This document shows positions 53,653-63,169 of a stretch of DNA of 64,000 bases, piece by piece; positions within the stretch are counted from its first letter, which is position 1, and each line of letters starts with the position of its first letter. The notes under the pieces are model-generated. The model saw nothing but the letters and a program-made list of their open reading frames with translations. It ran no database searches and was not told the origin of the DNA. The stretch is taken from positions 62,001 to 126,000 of the forward strand of contig NZ_SBIK01000002.1 in NCBI RefSeq assembly GCF_006503695.1. Reading direction: 5' to 3'. The DNA comes from Tepidiphilus succinatimandens (GTDB lineage Bacteria; Pseudomonadota; Gammaproteobacteria; Burkholderiales; Rhodocyclaceae). The position numbers were made by a program, and so were the translations under genes.

Positions 53653-54183
53653 TCAGTCTGCTGCAGGTACGAACGGTTCGATTTTCACCTCGCTCTCTGT
53701 GGGAACATGCACGGTCCCGTTCAGTCGCCACTCGCGGGACTCATCTTCGATCTGCACCAGCCAGCGCCCAGCGTTGAGCGGCGCAATCGGCGCGACGTAG
53801 CGCCCCTCGTCGCGCACCAGGCGCACCACCTGATCCATGCCGGCCCGGGTGGGATGGGTGAGCGTCACGACGAGAAAAGGCGGTCTCGCCTTGGCGCGCT
53901 CCTCGTCGAAGCGCAGGCGCAGACGCTCGGCATCGATGCTCACATAGGCGGTCAGGCCGAGCTCGCCGGCCTTCAGCGATCGATCCATCGTCTTGCGGAT
54001 CGCCAAGCCTTCCTTGTAATAATCGTCGACCACCAAGCCATCCCAGGTCTTGATCGCCAGCCACAGGGTGATGAACCCGCCCACCACCGCTGCCGCCGGC
54101 GGCAGCATCAGCAGCCATGGCCATTTCTGGCGGTACCAGGGTATCGTCCGGGACGTATTGCGCGCATCCATCCGAGCTTCCAT
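53653..54183 (-). CDS. ccoH: cbb3 oxidase assembly protein CcoH (FixH)
   Basis: The 176-residue protein has an N-terminal transmembrane helix (WPWLLMLPPAAAVVGGFITL) followed by the FixH pattern VDDYYKEGLAI and a periplasmic beta domain ending in WRLNGTVHVP. CcoH stabilises the assembling cbb3 oxidase. The ATG at 54183 follows GGAG. It lies 4 bases after ccoG. Confidence 0.88.
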   Translation of the reverse strand: MEARMDARNTSRTIPWYRQKWPWLLMLPPAAAVVGGFITLWLAIKTWDGLVVDDYYKEGLAIRKTMDRSLKAGELGLTAYVSIDAERLRLRFDEERAKARPPFLVVTLTHPTRAGMDQVVRLVRDEGRYVAPIAPLNAGRWLVQIEDESREWRLNGTVHVPTESEVKIEPFVPAAD

Positions 54184-54187
54184 TGCC

Positions 54188-55627
54188 TTACTCCGGAATG
54201 ATGAAGGTGGCCACTTCTCGCGTCACATCTTCGGGTTCGCCCACCACTTTGACCTCGAAATAGATCTTGTGCGTCCCGGCGGGGGCCGTTCCTGCCGGCG
54301 CCTGCACCTGCACCGTCAGCGGCAAGGTCGTCGCGGGCGGCACGTCGAACTCCGCCGGACCCTCGAGCTTGAGGTTGGGCAAACCACCCACCGTGAGCGT
54401 GAAGCGCCGCGGCCGCTCGACCATGTTCATGATGTTGAGCGTATAGACGTTCTCGATCCAACCGCCGCGGATCTCGCGCGCGAGCGCGGCCCGGTCGCGC
54501 ATCACGTCGACGCGCACGTCGGGCCGGGTAGCGATCTTCCAGAAGAGCACCGACGCCACCACGATGAGGATGACGCCGTAGATGAGCACCCGCGGACGCA
54601 GCGCGCGGCGGATGGTCTGGGCGCGGTCCCAATGATTCGCCATCGCGTTTTCGGTGGTGTAACGGATGAGTCCGCGAGGGTAGCCCATCTTGTCCATCAC
54701 CTGATTACAAGCATCGATGCAGGCGGCGCAAGCGATGCATTCATACTGCAGCCCGTTGCGAATGTCGATCCCCGTGGGGCAAACCTGCACGCAGATGCCG
54801 CAGTCGATGCAATCCCCCAGACCCAGCGAACGGGGATCGACCCCCTTCTTGCGCGGCCCGCGCGGCTCGCCTCGCTCGGCATCGTACGTGATGATGAGGG
54901 TGTCCGGGTCGAACATCACGCCCTGGAAGCGCGCATAAGGGCACATGTACTTGCATACCTGCTCGCGCAGCACCCCGGCGAGGAGGAAGGTAAACCCGGC
55001 GTAGAAGAAAATCCAGAAAGTCTCCCACGGGCCGAAGCTCCAGGAAAGCAGCTCATGCCACAGCTCTCTTTGCGGCGTGAAATAACTGACCAGCGTGAAG
55101 CCCGTGACGAGGGAAAAGATGATCCATACGGCGTATTTGGCGCCGCGTCTGAGGATTTTCTCCATGGTCCAGGGCGAAGCGTCGAGCTTGCGCCGCTTGA
55201 TGTGATCGCCCTCGATCTTTTCCTCGAACCATAGGAAGATCTCGGTATAGACCGTCTGCGGACAGGTATAGCCGCACCACACACGCCCGGCCACGGCACT
55301 GAAGAAAAAGAGCGCGTAGGCCGACAGGATCAGGATGAGCGAGAGGTAGAAGACGTCCTGCGGCCAGAACACCCAGCCGAAGAGGTAGAACTTGCGCTCG
55401 ACGAGATGGAAGAGCACCGCCTGACGGTCGTTCCAGGTGAGCCACGGAAAACCGTAGAAAATCGCCTGGGTGAGAAAGACGAAGAACCACCGCAGCCGCT
55501 GGAAAGGCCCCGTGGTGGAACGGACATAGAGTTTCTTGCGCTTGGCGTAGAGCGTGGAAGGCGCCTCTTCGGAAGCAGCGGCCTTCGCGGCAGGGCGCGT
55601 CTCGGCGGTTTTCAGCGGTTCGTTCAT
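54188..55627 (-). CDS. ccoG: Cytochrome c oxidase accessory protein CcoG (FixG)
   Basis: CcoG is a membrane iron-sulfur protein involved in cbb3 assembly, reported to reduce Cu(II) to Cu(I) in other bacteria. The 479-residue protein has about five helices, a WCGYTCPQTVYTE motif, VCKYMCPYARFQ, and two ferredoxin motifs CIDCGICVQVCPTG and CIACAACIDACNQV. A C-terminal periplasmic beta domain follows. It begins a short unit with ccoH and the small membrane gene. Confidence 0.95.
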   Translation of the reverse strand: MNEPLKTAETRPAAKAAASEEAPSTLYAKRKKLYVRSTTGPFQRLRWFFVFLTQAIFYGFPWLTWNDRQAVLFHLVERKFYLFGWVFWPQDVFYLSLILILSAYALFFFSAVAGRVWCGYTCPQTVYTEIFLWFEEKIEGDHIKRRKLDASPWTMEKILRRGAKYAVWIIFSLVTGFTLVSYFTPQRELWHELLSWSFGPWETFWIFFYAGFTFLLAGVLREQVCKYMCPYARFQGVMFDPDTLIITYDAERGEPRGPRKKGVDPRSLGLGDCIDCGICVQVCPTGIDIRNGLQYECIACAACIDACNQVMDKMGYPRGLIRYTTENAMANHWDRAQTIRRALRPRVLIYGVILIVVASVLFWKIATRPDVRVDVMRDRAALAREIRGGWIENVYTLNIMNMVERPRRFTLTVGGLPNLKLEGPAEFDVPPATTLPLTVQVQAPAGTAPAGTHKIYFEVKVVGEPEDVTREVATFIIPE

Positions 55628-55747
55628 GATGAGGAAGACTCTTCGTCAGAACCCGCGTTCTTTATAGAACAGAAGCACTCCGGCGGGAAGGGAAGATGCG
55701 GCGAGACGTCCCCAGACGCCCCGCCGCGGGTTTTGCTGCCTCAGACC

Positions 55748-56647
55748 TTACTGCTTGTTGCTCAGGCCCCACACGTAGGCAGTGAGAATGTGGACCTTGT
55801 CCTCGCCCAGGAATTCCCCGAACGCCGGCATACGGTTCTGGATGCCGTTGGTCACGTTGGAGATGATCTGGGCCTCCGACGAGCCCCACAGCCAGATGTC
55901 GTCGGTGAGATTGGGCGCACCCAGCAGCGGATTCCCCTTGGCGTCCGGCCCGTGACAGACGGCGCAGTTCTCGGCAAAGACCTGGGCGCCCCGCTGCGCG
56001 CGCTGCGCGTCGTGCGACAGGCCCGAGAGCGAGCGCACGTAATTGGCCACGTCCTTCATCTGATCCTCGGAGAGGATGTCCTTGAAGGGTGTCATCACGC
56101 CCATGCGCCCCGCGGTGATGGTGGTCTTGATGTACTCGGGCGAGCCGTCCCCGCCCAGCCAGTCATGGTCAGTCAGGTTGGGGAAGCCCTTGGCCCCGCG
56201 CGCGTCGGCCCCGTGGCACTGCATGCAGTAGGTCTGGAAGAGCCGCTTGCCCATGCCCATCGCCTCGGGATCGGCCGCCACCGCTTTCACGTCCATGTTG
56301 CGGTATTTGGCGAACTTCGGACCATACTGCTCGTCGGCCTTCTTCATCTCCTGCTCCCACTGCCCCACCGAGGTCCACTTGGCGATGCCAGGGAAAGAGC
56401 CGAAGCCGGGGTAGATGATGAGGTAAGCGATGCCGAAGAAAATGGTGAGCCAGTACAGATACATCCACCAGCGCGGCAGCGGGTTGTTCCACTCCTGCAG
56501 CGTCTCGTCCCACTTGTGCGGCTGCAGCTCACCCACCTTGCCGCTCGCCCGCATGTTGGAGGCGATGATGAAGATGCAGAACGCGATACTCAGCGCCACG
56601 AGCACCATCACGTACGCGTTCCAGAACCCATTGATGAAGTCTGCCAT
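55748..56647 (-). CDS. ccoP: cbb3-type cytochrome c oxidase subunit III (CcoP)
   Basis: CcoP is the dihaem cytochrome c subunit that takes electrons into the oxidase. The 299-residue protein has two N-terminal helices (about 10-30 and 62-80). The family motif EWNNPLPRWWMYLY precedes the second. Haem sites are C141MQCH145 and C228AVCH232, with Met ligands later in each domain. It lies 1 base after ccoQ. Confidence 0.97.
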   Translation of the reverse strand: MADFINGFWNAYVMVLVALSIAFCIFIIASNMRASGKVGELQPHKWDETLQEWNNPLPRWWMYLYWLTIFFGIAYLIIYPGFGSFPGIAKWTSVGQWEQEMKKADEQYGPKFAKYRNMDVKAVAADPEAMGMGKRLFQTYCMQCHGADARGAKGFPNLTDHDWLGGDGSPEYIKTTITAGRMGVMTPFKDILSEDQMKDVANYVRSLSGLSHDAQRAQRGAQVFAENCAVCHGPDAKGNPLLGAPNLTDDIWLWGSSEAQIISNVTNGIQNRMPAFGEFLGEDKVHILTAYVWGLSNKQ

Positions 56648-56648
56648 T

Positions 56649-56825
56649 TTAGTTCCCTTCCTTGTGATCGTTGGCGAGCACCGGGTCGTCGTCCTCGAGG
56701 AACGGCAGGCGTGCGGCTTCTTCGAACGCCGGCTTGGCGGCGCGGCTGTACGCCCAAACGCAGATACCGATGAAGCAAAGGAACGACAGCACCGTCACCA
56801 AGGAACGCAGGTCGTTGATGTCCAT
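56649..56825 (-). CDS. ccoQ: cbb3-type cytochrome c oxidase subunit CcoQ
   Basis: This short gene encodes 58 residues: MDINDLRSLVTVLSFLCFIG, one transmembrane helix to about residue 26, then the typical CcoQ tail FEEAARLPFLEDD and a charged end. CcoQ stabilises the oxidase complex. A GAGGAGGG site precedes the ATG at 56825. It fits exactly between ccoO and ccoP. Confidence 0.93.
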   Translation of the reverse strand: MDINDLRSLVTVLSFLCFIGICVWAYSRAAKPAFEEAARLPFLEDDDPVLANDHKEGN

Positions 56826-56841
56826 CACGCCCTCCTCTCAC

Positions 56842-57483
56842 TCACTGGAAATTGGACAACGCCCGGCCGAGGCCCTGCAGGTAGGCCACCAGGGCCTCCA
56901 TCTCCGTCTTGCCCTCGAGCATGGATGGCGCCTGCGCGATCTCCTCGTCGGTGTAGGGGTGGCCCAAGGCACGAAGCGCCTTCATCTTGTCCTGGATGGC
57001 GTTGATGTCGCGCTGGCTGATCGGCCGGTCGAGCCAGGGGAAGGCCGGCATGTTGGACTCTGGCACGACGTCGCGCGGGTTGCGCAGGTGCGCGATGTGC
57101 CAGTTGTCCGAATAGCGGCCGCCCACACGGTGCAGATCGGGACCGGTACGTTTGGACCCCCACTGGAAGGGGCGGTCGTAGATGTATTCACCCGCCACCG
57201 AGTAGTGGCCATAACGCTCGGTCTCGGCCCGGAAGGGACGCACCATCTGCGAATGACAGTTGTAGCAGCCTTCGCGGATGTAGATGTCGCGACCGGTGAG
57301 GCGCAGCGCGTCGTAGGGTTTGACATCGAGCGGATTACCCTGCCGGTCGATCGGCTTGGTGGTCGAATGCTGGAAGAACAGCGGCACGATCTCGACCAGG
57401 CCACCAATGCTCACCACCAGCAAGGTGGCGATGATGAGCAGCGTGACGCTACGCTCGAGGATTTCGTGTTTGGAATTGGCCAT
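56842..57483 (-). CDS. ccoO: cbb3-type cytochrome c oxidase subunit II (CcoO)
   Basis: CcoO is the membrane-anchored monohaem cytochrome c subunit. The 213-residue protein has one N-terminal helix (about 14-38) and the haem site C73YNCH77 in [34 protein letters not shown] and [13 protein letters not shown] follow, all typical. It lies 13 bases after ccoN. Confidence 0.97.
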   Translation of the reverse strand: MANSKHEILERSVTLLIIATLLVVSIGGLVEIVPLFFQHSTTKPIDRQGNPLDVKPYDALRLTGRDIYIREGCYNCHSQMVRPFRAETERYGHYSVAGEYIYDRPFQWGSKRTGPDLHRVGGRYSDNWHIAHLRNPRDVVPESNMPAFPWLDRPISQRDINAIQDKMKALRALGHPYTDEEIAQAPSMLEGKTEMEALVAYLQGLGRALSNFQ

Positions 57484-57496
57484 GATTCACTCTCCC

Positions 57497-58939
57497 TCAC
57501 GCATGGGCCGGAGCCAGCACCGGCGCATCGACGGGCTTGGCGCCCGCGACGGTCTTGAACACGTTGTAGGCCATCACCAGCATCCCGGTCAGGAACAACA
57601 GCCCGCCGAGCACCCGGATGGTCCAGAAGGGGTAGGAGGCCTTCACCGCCTCGACGAAGGCATAGGTGAGCGTGCCGTCGGGGTTGGTGGCGCGCCACAT
57701 CAGACCCTGCATCACGCCCGAGATCCACATCGAGGCGATGTAGAGCACGATGCCGATGGTAGCGATCCAGAAGTGCGCCGTGACCAGATCCTTCGAGTAC
57801 ATCTCGACCTTGCCGTAGAGCCGCGGGATCAGGTAGTAGAGGGAGCCGATGGTCACCATCGCCACCCAGCCGAGCGCCCCGGAGTGCACGTGACCCACGG
57901 TCCAGTCAGTGTAGTGCGACAGGGCGTTGACCGTCTTCACCGACATCATCGGGCCTTCGAAGGTCGACATGCCGTAGAAAGAGAGCGACACGATGAGGAA
58001 CTTGAGGATCGGGTCGTCACGCAGCTTGTGCCAGGCACCGGAGAGCGTCATGATGCCGTTGATCATCCCACCCCACGACGGCGCGAGCAGGATGAGCGAG
58101 AAGATCATCCCCAGCGACTGGGTCCAGTCGGGCAGCGCAGTGTAGTGCAGGTGGTGCGGACCGGCCCACATGTAGGTGAAGATGAGGGCCCAGAAGTGCA
58201 CCACGGAGAGCCGGTAAGAATACACCGGACGACCGGCCTGCTTGGGCACGAAGTAGTACATCATGCCCAGGAACCCGGCGGTGAGGAAGAAGCCCACGGC
58301 GTTGTGGCCGTACCACCACTGCACCATGGCATCCTGCGCCCCGGCGTAGGCCGAATAGGACTTCGGCGTGAGAAGACCGGCGGCAAGCACTGGAACTTCG
58401 GCGCTATTGACCACGTGCAGCAGCGCCACGGCGATGATGAAGGCGCCGTAGAACCAGTTGGCGACGTAGATGTGGCTCACCTGCCGCTTGGCGATGGTGC
58501 CGAAGAACACCACGGCGTAGGCCACCCACACGAGGGTGATGAGGATGTCGATCGGCCACTCGAGCTCGGCATACTCCTTGGCCGTCGTGAACCCGAGCGG
58601 CAAGGAGAGCGCGGCGAGCACGATCACCAGCTGCCAGCCCCAGAAAGTGAAGGCTGCCAAGCCCGGCGCAAAGAGCCGGGTGTGGCAGGTACGCTGCACC
58701 ACGTAGTAGGACGTGGCGAAGAGCGCCGAGCCGCCGAAGGCGAAAATCACCGCGTTCGTGTGCAAGGGGCGCAAGCGCCCGAAGTGGAACCACTCGCCGA
58801 GCTGAGGGAAATTCAGCTGCGGCCAGACCAGCTGGGCGGCGATCAACACCCCGACCAGCATGCCTACGATGCCCCACACCACCGCCATGATGGCGAACTG
58901 GCGCACGACTTTGTAGTTATAAGTCGTTTCCGTTTGCAT
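57497..58939 (-). CDS. ccoN: cbb3-type cytochrome c oxidase subunit I (CcoN)
   Basis: CcoN is the catalytic core with low-spin haem b and the haem b3-CuB site, reducing oxygen with high affinity. The 480-residue protein has about 12 helices. His ligands are visible in [24 protein letters not shown] and [13 protein letters not shown], and the HHLHYTA pair near the middle. A GTG at 58945 is possible, but the ATG at 58939 has GAGAGG at 5 bases. Confidence 0.97.
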   Translation of the reverse strand: MQTETTYNYKVVRQFAIMAVVWGIVGMLVGVLIAAQLVWPQLNFPQLGEWFHFGRLRPLHTNAVIFAFGGSALFATSYYVVQRTCHTRLFAPGLAAFTFWGWQLVIVLAALSLPLGFTTAKEYAELEWPIDILITLVWVAYAVVFFGTIAKRQVSHIYVANWFYGAFIIAVALLHVVNSAEVPVLAAGLLTPKSYSAYAGAQDAMVQWWYGHNAVGFFLTAGFLGMMYYFVPKQAGRPVYSYRLSVVHFWALIFTYMWAGPHHLHYTALPDWTQSLGMIFSLILLAPSWGGMINGIMTLSGAWHKLRDDPILKFLIVSLSFYGMSTFEGPMMSVKTVNALSHYTDWTVGHVHSGALGWVAMVTIGSLYYLIPRLYGKVEMYSKDLVTAHFWIATIGIVLYIASMWISGVMQGLMWRATNPDGTLTYAFVEAVKASYPFWTIRVLGGLLFLTGMLVMAYNVFKTVAGAKPVDAPVLAPAHA

Positions 58940-59004
58940 GGTCACCTCTCCAATGAGAACTTACCGAAATCACCCCGGCGCGTCCGCCGACTGCGACAGG
59001 CGGT

Positions 59005-59045
59005 AGGATACGCCGCACGTGCAAAGTCGTGTTGACTTCAGTCAA
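59005..59045 (-). promoter_or_regulatory. FNR-dependent promoter of ccoNOQP
   Basis: The perfect palindrome TTGACTTCAGTCAA (59032-59045) is followed on the minus strand by 21 bases and TATCCT (59010-59005). That is the geometry of a class II FNR promoter (box centred near -41). The transcript would start about 60 bases before ccoN. Confidence 0.8.
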
Positions 59046-59095
59046 CATTTTAGTCGATGGCGTAGCAAACGCAGGAAAAGTGTGGCGGCGGGGAC

Positions 59096-59124
59096 AAAAA
59101 AAGGGGCACGCCCCAGCGTGCCCC
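59096..59124 (-). terminator. Rho-independent terminator of the candidate small RNA
   Basis: On the minus strand GGGGCACGC (59124-59116) pairs perfectly with GCGTGCCCC (59111-59103) around a 4-base loop and runs directly into seven T (59102-59096). It lies 51 bases before the ccoN-proximal FNR box and 150 bases before ccoN. It therefore ends a transcript that is not the cco mRNA. Confidence 0.9.
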
Positions 59125-59179
59125 AACCCCAACAGAGAGACAAGGAACCCAAAAACGGCTTGGATTCGCACCCAAACCG
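59096..59179 (-). ncRNA. Candidate FNR-activated small RNA upstream of ccoNOQP
   Basis: A transcript of about 84 nt is predicted, starting near 59179 from an FNR-boxed promoter and ending in a strong terminator. Order on the minus strand: an 8-bp 5' hairpin CGGTTTGG/CCAAGCCG with an 8-base loop (59179-59156); an unpaired U/C-rich stretch containing CCTTGTCTCTCTG (59155-59125); and the terminator hairpin with a U tail. There is no plausible reading frame with a binding site. This layout is that of Hfq-type trans-acting sRNAs such as enterobacterial FnrS. It is a prediction from sequence only. Confidence 0.6.
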
Positions 59180-59185
59180 AGGAAG

Positions 59186-59227
59186 ATTCTATTCCTTGTC
59201 TTCATAGAGGTTTTTGACGCAAGTCAA
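59186..59227 (-). promoter_or_regulatory. Distal FNR box with -10 (promoter of candidate small RNA)
   Basis: TTGACGCAAGTCAA (59214-59227) is a perfect palindrome of the FNR type. Exactly 22 bases downstream on the minus strand lies TAGAAT (59191-59186), placing the box centre at about -41 of a start near 59179. The box begins 6 bases after the ccoS stop. Confidence 0.75.
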
Positions 59228-59233
59228 ACAACA

Positions 59234-59437
59234 TCACTTTTTTTCTTCATCCGCCGGCTTGCCTGAGGGAGGCACCGCATCGCCGGAGCCGGCCTCGTCC
59301 CTATCCTCGAAGAGGATGCGGTAGGCCGGCCCCTGCAGGTCGTCGAACTGTCCGCTCTTCACCGACCACCAGAAGACGAGCCCGATGACGAACACCAGCA
59401 CCACCGACAGCGGAATCAGGATATAGAGGCTTTCCAT
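59234..59437 (-). CDS. ccoS: cbb3 oxidase maturation protein CcoS
   Basis: The 67-residue protein has one N-terminal helix (about 3-24) and the CcoS signature FWWSVKSGQFDDLQGPAYRI, then an acidic tail. CcoS is needed for cofactor insertion into the oxidase. I start it at the ATG at 59437 (GAGGTG site). It lies 4 bases after ccoI. Confidence 0.95.
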   Translation of the reverse strand: MESLYILIPLSVVLVFVIGLVFWWSVKSGQFDDLQGPAYRILFEDRDEAGSGDAVPPSGKPADEEKK

Positions 59438-59441
59438 CGTC

Positions 59442-61904
59442 TCACCTCGCGCGCTGCAGGCGCAGCGCATTGAGCACCACGCCCAGGGAACTCGCCGCCA
59501 TGCCGAGCCCCGCCATCCACGGCGTCACCCAGCCGGCCATGGCGAAGGGGATGGCGAGCAGATTGTAGGCAAAGGCCCAGCGATGGTTCTGCGCCACGAT
59601 CGCGAGCGTGCGCCGCGCATGGCGTATGGCGCGTGCGATGCCCGAGAGATCGTCGCCCAGCAGCACGACGTCGGCATTGAGTCGGGCGAGATCCGCCCCC
59701 CCACCCATCGCCACCGAGACATGCGCCCCCGCGAGCACCGGCGCGTCGTTGACGCCGTCGCCGACCATGGCGACCACCCGCCCCGGCTGCGCCATCACCT
59801 GACGCAAGGCGTCGATCTTGCCTTCGGGCGTGATGCCGGCGCGGACCTCGTCGATGGCGAGCGTGCGCGCCACCGTTTCCGCGATCTCCGGCGCATCGCC
59901 GGAGAGCAGATGCGTGCGCAAACCGAGTCCATGAAGTTCGTGCAGCAGCTCCGGTACCTCCTCACGCAGGACATCGGACAGACCGAAAACGGCGATCCAG
60001 CCGGTTTCGTCCCCCAGCGCCACGCGCGTGAGCGCACGATCATCGCTTGCGCGCGGCATCGCCTCGAGGGACAGCCCAAGCGTCGAGGCCACCCACTCGG
60101 GACGACCGATGCAGGTCCGTTTGCCGGCGACCCGGGCACTCAAGCCTTGGCCAGTGATGGCCTCGAATGCCGCGACCGGCACGTTTGCCGGCGCCGTCCC
60201 GGTGAACGCGCGTGCGATGGGGTGCTCGCTCGCCGCCTCCAGCGCCGCAGCGAGCGTCTGCGCCTGGCGCGCATCGCGCCCGGGCGCCGGCAAGACCTCG
60301 ACCACGGTCAGCTGTCCGCGCGTGAGCGTGCCGGTCTTGTCGAAGGCGATGTCGGTGAGCCGCGCCAAGGTCTCGAGGGCATGACCGCGCGTCACCAACA
60401 CCCCCGAGCGCATCAGGGCGTCGGTGGCCGCCGTCAAGGCCACGGGAGTGGCCAGCGACAGGGCGCAGGGACAGGCGACGACGAGCACCGAGACGACGAT
60501 GGGAACGATGCGGGAGGAATCGACCCATGCCCACAGCCCGATGGTGATCACGGCCAATCCCAGCACCGCGATGATGAAACGGCTGGCATAGCGGTCGGCG
60601 AGCGAGGCAAGCGCCGGTTTCTCGCTCTGGGCGCGCTCCATCGCCCGGCGGATGGTGGCAAGCCGCGTCTCCTCACCGACGCGCTCCACCACGACCTCCA
60701 GCACCCCGCCGCCGTTGAGACTGCCACCGAGCACCAGATCCCCTTCGGCCTTGGGGATGGGGCGACTCTCCCCGGTGAGGATGGCTTCGCTCACTTCGCT
60801 GTGTCCCAAACCCACGCGTCCATCGACGGGGATGGTCTGTCCAGGACGCACGCGGATGCGATCGCCCGGCGCGAGCCGCGCCACCGGCACCCGTTCCCAG
60901 GTACCAGACTCTAGCCGTTCGGTCACCGCAGGGATGACGCGGGCGACTTCTTCCAGGCCACGCACCGCCCGTTGGCGCGCGAGCATTTCGAGGAAACGCC
61001 CCCCCAGCAGAAAAAAGGCAAACATCGACACCGAATCGAAGTAGACCTCGCCCTGGCCGCTGACGGTCGCCCAGAGGCTGGCGAGAAACGCCACGCCAAT
61101 GCCCAGCGCCACTGGCACGTCCATGCCGATGCGCCGCAGCTTCAGGTCGCGCCAGGCGTTGGCAAAAAACGGTCCGCAGGAATAAAACACCGCCGGCAGG
61201 GTCAGCACGAGGCTTGCCCAATGCAGCAGGCGTTCGATGTCGGCCGGCATGTCCCCCTCACCTGCCAGGTAAGTGGGAATGGCATACATCATCACCTGCA
61301 TCGAGGCAAAGCCGGCCACGAAGACGCGCCACAGCATGGAACGGCGTTCGCGCTGGGCCACTTCCTCGGCCTTCTTCGGATCGAAGGGATGGGCGCGATA
61401 GCCGATCTCGGCGATCGCCTTGAGGATGCGCGACAGGCTGGTGCGCTCCGGGTCCCAGCGCACCAGCGCACGGCGGGTGGCGTAGTTGATCTCGACGTGG
61501 GTGACGCCCGGCTGACGGCGCAGGTGCTGTTCGTTGAGCCAGACGCAGGCCGCGCAGGTGATGCCTTCGAGGATGAGGGTGACCTCGCGCTCGTGCTCGC
61601 CCACCGGCCGTGAGACTTGCTCGGTGAGCTCGGGCAGATCGAAGGATTCGAGCTCGCGCACCACCTCGGGCAGGGCTTCTCGCACCGGCTCGGGCATGGC
61701 ATCGCGGTGGCGGTAGTAGTCGGACAAACCGTTATCGACGATGGCCTGGGCCACGGCGGCACAGCCAGCACAGCACATGCGCCGCGCCCGGCCGTCGATC
61801 ACCACGGTGAAATGCGTCTGGGGCGGGATCGGCAGGCCACAGTGATAGCAGCTTTCCTCTGCGCCGGCAGCACTCTCCGCCCGCTCCAAAGTGGTCTCGT
61901 TCAT
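59442..61904 (-). CDS. ccoI: Copper-transporting P1B-type ATPase CcoI (FixI)
   Basis: CcoI exports copper toward the cbb3 oxidase. The 820-residue protein has a Cys-rich N-terminus (CYHCGLPIPP, MCCAGCAAV), a heavy-metal domain with ITCAACVW, and eight helices. The transport motif is ACPCALSLATP, phosphorylation is at DKTGTLTRGQ, and GDGVNDAPVL forms the hinge. The N-terminal ferredoxin-like Cys motif is typical of the FixI group rather than CopA. Confidence 0.95.
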   Translation of the reverse strand: MNETTLERAESAAGAEESCYHCGLPIPPQTHFTVVIDGRARRMCCAGCAAVAQAIVDNGLSDYYRHRDAMPEPVREALPEVVRELESFDLPELTEQVSRPVGEHEREVTLILEGITCAACVWLNEQHLRRQPGVTHVEINYATRRALVRWDPERTSLSRILKAIAEIGYRAHPFDPKKAEEVAQRERRSMLWRVFVAGFASMQVMMYAIPTYLAGEGDMPADIERLLHWASLVLTLPAVFYSCGPFFANAWRDLKLRRIGMDVPVALGIGVAFLASLWATVSGQGEVYFDSVSMFAFFLLGGRFLEMLARQRAVRGLEEVARVIPAVTERLESGTWERVPVARLAPGDRIRVRPGQTIPVDGRVGLGHSEVSEAILTGESRPIPKAEGDLVLGGSLNGGGVLEVVVERVGEETRLATIRRAMERAQSEKPALASLADRYASRFIIAVLGLAVITIGLWAWVDSSRIVPIVVSVLVVACPCALSLATPVALTAATDALMRSGVLVTRGHALETLARLTDIAFDKTGTLTRGQLTVVEVLPAPGRDARQAQTLAAALEAASEHPIARAFTGTAPANVPVAAFEAITGQGLSARVAGKRTCIGRPEWVASTLGLSLEAMPRASDDRALTRVALGDETGWIAVFGLSDVLREEVPELLHELHGLGLRTHLLSGDAPEIAETVARTLAIDEVRAGITPEGKIDALRQVMAQPGRVVAMVGDGVNDAPVLAGAHVSVAMGGGADLARLNADVVLLGDDLSGIARAIRHARRTLAIVAQNHRWAFAYNLLAIPFAMAGWVTPWMAGLGMAASSLGVVLNALRLQRAR

Positions 61905-61932
61905 CCCTGCCTTCGTTCGTCTCCGCTGCGGT

Positions 61933-62700
61933 TCATTTTGCCCCCATGCGGATGGCGCCGTCGAGGCGGATCACTTCCCCGTTGAGATAGACGTTCTCGA
62001 CGATGTGCCGCACCAGAACGGCATATTCGGCCGGACGCCCCATGCGCGGCGGGAAGGGTACCATCTTGCCCAGGGACTCCTGCACGTCGGCCGGCATCCC
62101 CAACAGCATGGGCGTTTCCATGATCCCGGGAGCGATGGCCATCACCCGGATCCCCCAGCGGGCCAATTCACGCGCCGCCGGCAAGGTGAGCGACACCACT
62201 CCCCCCTTGGAAGCGGCATAGGCCGCCTGCCCGATCTGACCGTCGAAAGCGGCCACGGAGGCCGTATTGACGATGACACCGCGCTCCCCCTCGGCATTGG
62301 GTTCGTTGGCGCTCATGCGGGCAGCGGCCAGGCGCATCAGGTTGAAGGTGCCGATGAGGTTGATCTGGATCGTTCGGGCGAAAGATTCCAGCCGGTGCGG
62401 ACCTTCCTTGCCGACGATCTTCTCGGCCGGAACGACGCCAGCACAATTGACCAGCACGTCGAGCCGGCCGAAGCGCTCGTCCGCCGCCGCGACGGCTGCC
62501 TTGGCGCTCGCTTCGTCGGTGACGTCGGTGCGTACGAAATAGGCGTTACCAGCCAGTTCGGCGGCCAACGCTTGGCCCTTCGCCTCGTCGAGGTCGGCAA
62601 GTACCACTCTGCCGCCACCGGCCACGACCATGCGGGCGGTGGCCGCTCCCAGGCCGGAGGCGCCACCGGTGATGAGAAACACTCCCCCTGCGATCTGCAT
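61933..62700 (-). CDS. Short-chain dehydrogenase, 3-hydroxyacyl-CoA dehydrogenase type
   Basis: The 255-residue Rossmann protein has [28 protein letters not shown], and the catalytic Ser and YAASKGG motif, close to type II 3-hydroxyacyl-CoA (HSD10-like) dehydrogenases. Family relatives act in beta-oxidation of branched or short acyl-CoA. The ATG at 62700 follows AGGGAGGGAG. It lies between erpA and ccoI, 28 bases from ccoI. Confidence 0.88.
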   Translation of the reverse strand: MQIAGGVFLITGGASGLGAATARMVVAGGGRVVLADLDEAKGQALAAELAGNAYFVRTDVTDEASAKAAVAAADERFGRLDVLVNCAGVVPAEKIVGKEGPHRLESFARTIQINLIGTFNLMRLAAARMSANEPNAEGERGVIVNTASVAAFDGQIGQAAYAASKGGVVSLTLPAARELARWGIRVMAIAPGIMETPMLLGMPADVQESLGKMVPFPPRMGRPAEYAVLVRHIVENVYLNGEVIRLDGAIRMGAK

Positions 62701-62740
62701 CGCTCCCTCCCTTATCGTTCGCCGATCTTTGCCGAAAGCG

Positions 62741-63091
62741 TCACACGGAGAAAGACTGTCCGCAGCCGCAGGTGGTGGTGGCATTGGGGTTGCGAATCAC
62801 GAACTGCGCCCCTTCGATTCCTTCCACGTAGTCGATCTCGGCGCCGACCAGGTACTGGTAGCTCATGGGATCGATGAGCAGCGTCACGCCGCCCTTCTCG
62901 ATCACGGCGTCGTCTTCGGCCACTTCCTCGTCGAAGGTGAAGCCGTACTGGAAGCCGGAACAGCCGCCGCCGGTCACGAACACGCGCAGCTTGAGGTCCG
63001 GGTTGCCTTCTTCTTCGATCAGCTCGCGCACCTTGGCGGCGGCGCTGTCGGTAAAGATGAGCACGTCGTCGGTCTGGGTTTCGGTCGTCAT
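62741..63091 (-). CDS. erpA: Iron-sulfur cluster insertion protein ErpA
   Basis: ErpA is an A-type carrier that delivers Fe-S clusters to client enzymes. The 116-residue protein has the three conserved cysteines C44 (GGCSGFQYG), C108 and C110 (CGCGQSF). A GAGGAG site precedes the ATG. In proteobacteria erpA often lies near argC, as here. Confidence 0.96.
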   Translation of the reverse strand: MTTETQTDDVLIFTDSAAAKVRELIEEEGNPDLKLRVFVTGGGCSGFQYGFTFDEEVAEDDAVIEKGGVTLLIDPMSYQYLVGAEIDYVEGIEGAQFVIRNPNATTTCGCGQSFSV

Positions 63092-63169
63092 GATATGGGC
63101 TCCTCGTCAGGGTCGTCGCGGGCGCGACGGAGTTATGGACCGGAAATGGCGCGCGCCGTTCCCGTGGTT

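Noticed and set aside
55628-55747. Gap between ccoP and ccoG searched for an FNR box or terminator
   Set aside because: No TTGA-N6-TCAA element on either strand. The CCCGCCGCGGG-TTTT element is short and on the strand opposite the genes.
59019-59217. Two short plus-strand open frames in the ccoS-ccoN gap
   Set aside because: No binding site, and composition reflects the regulatory and terminator sequences. The minus-strand signals explain the region better.
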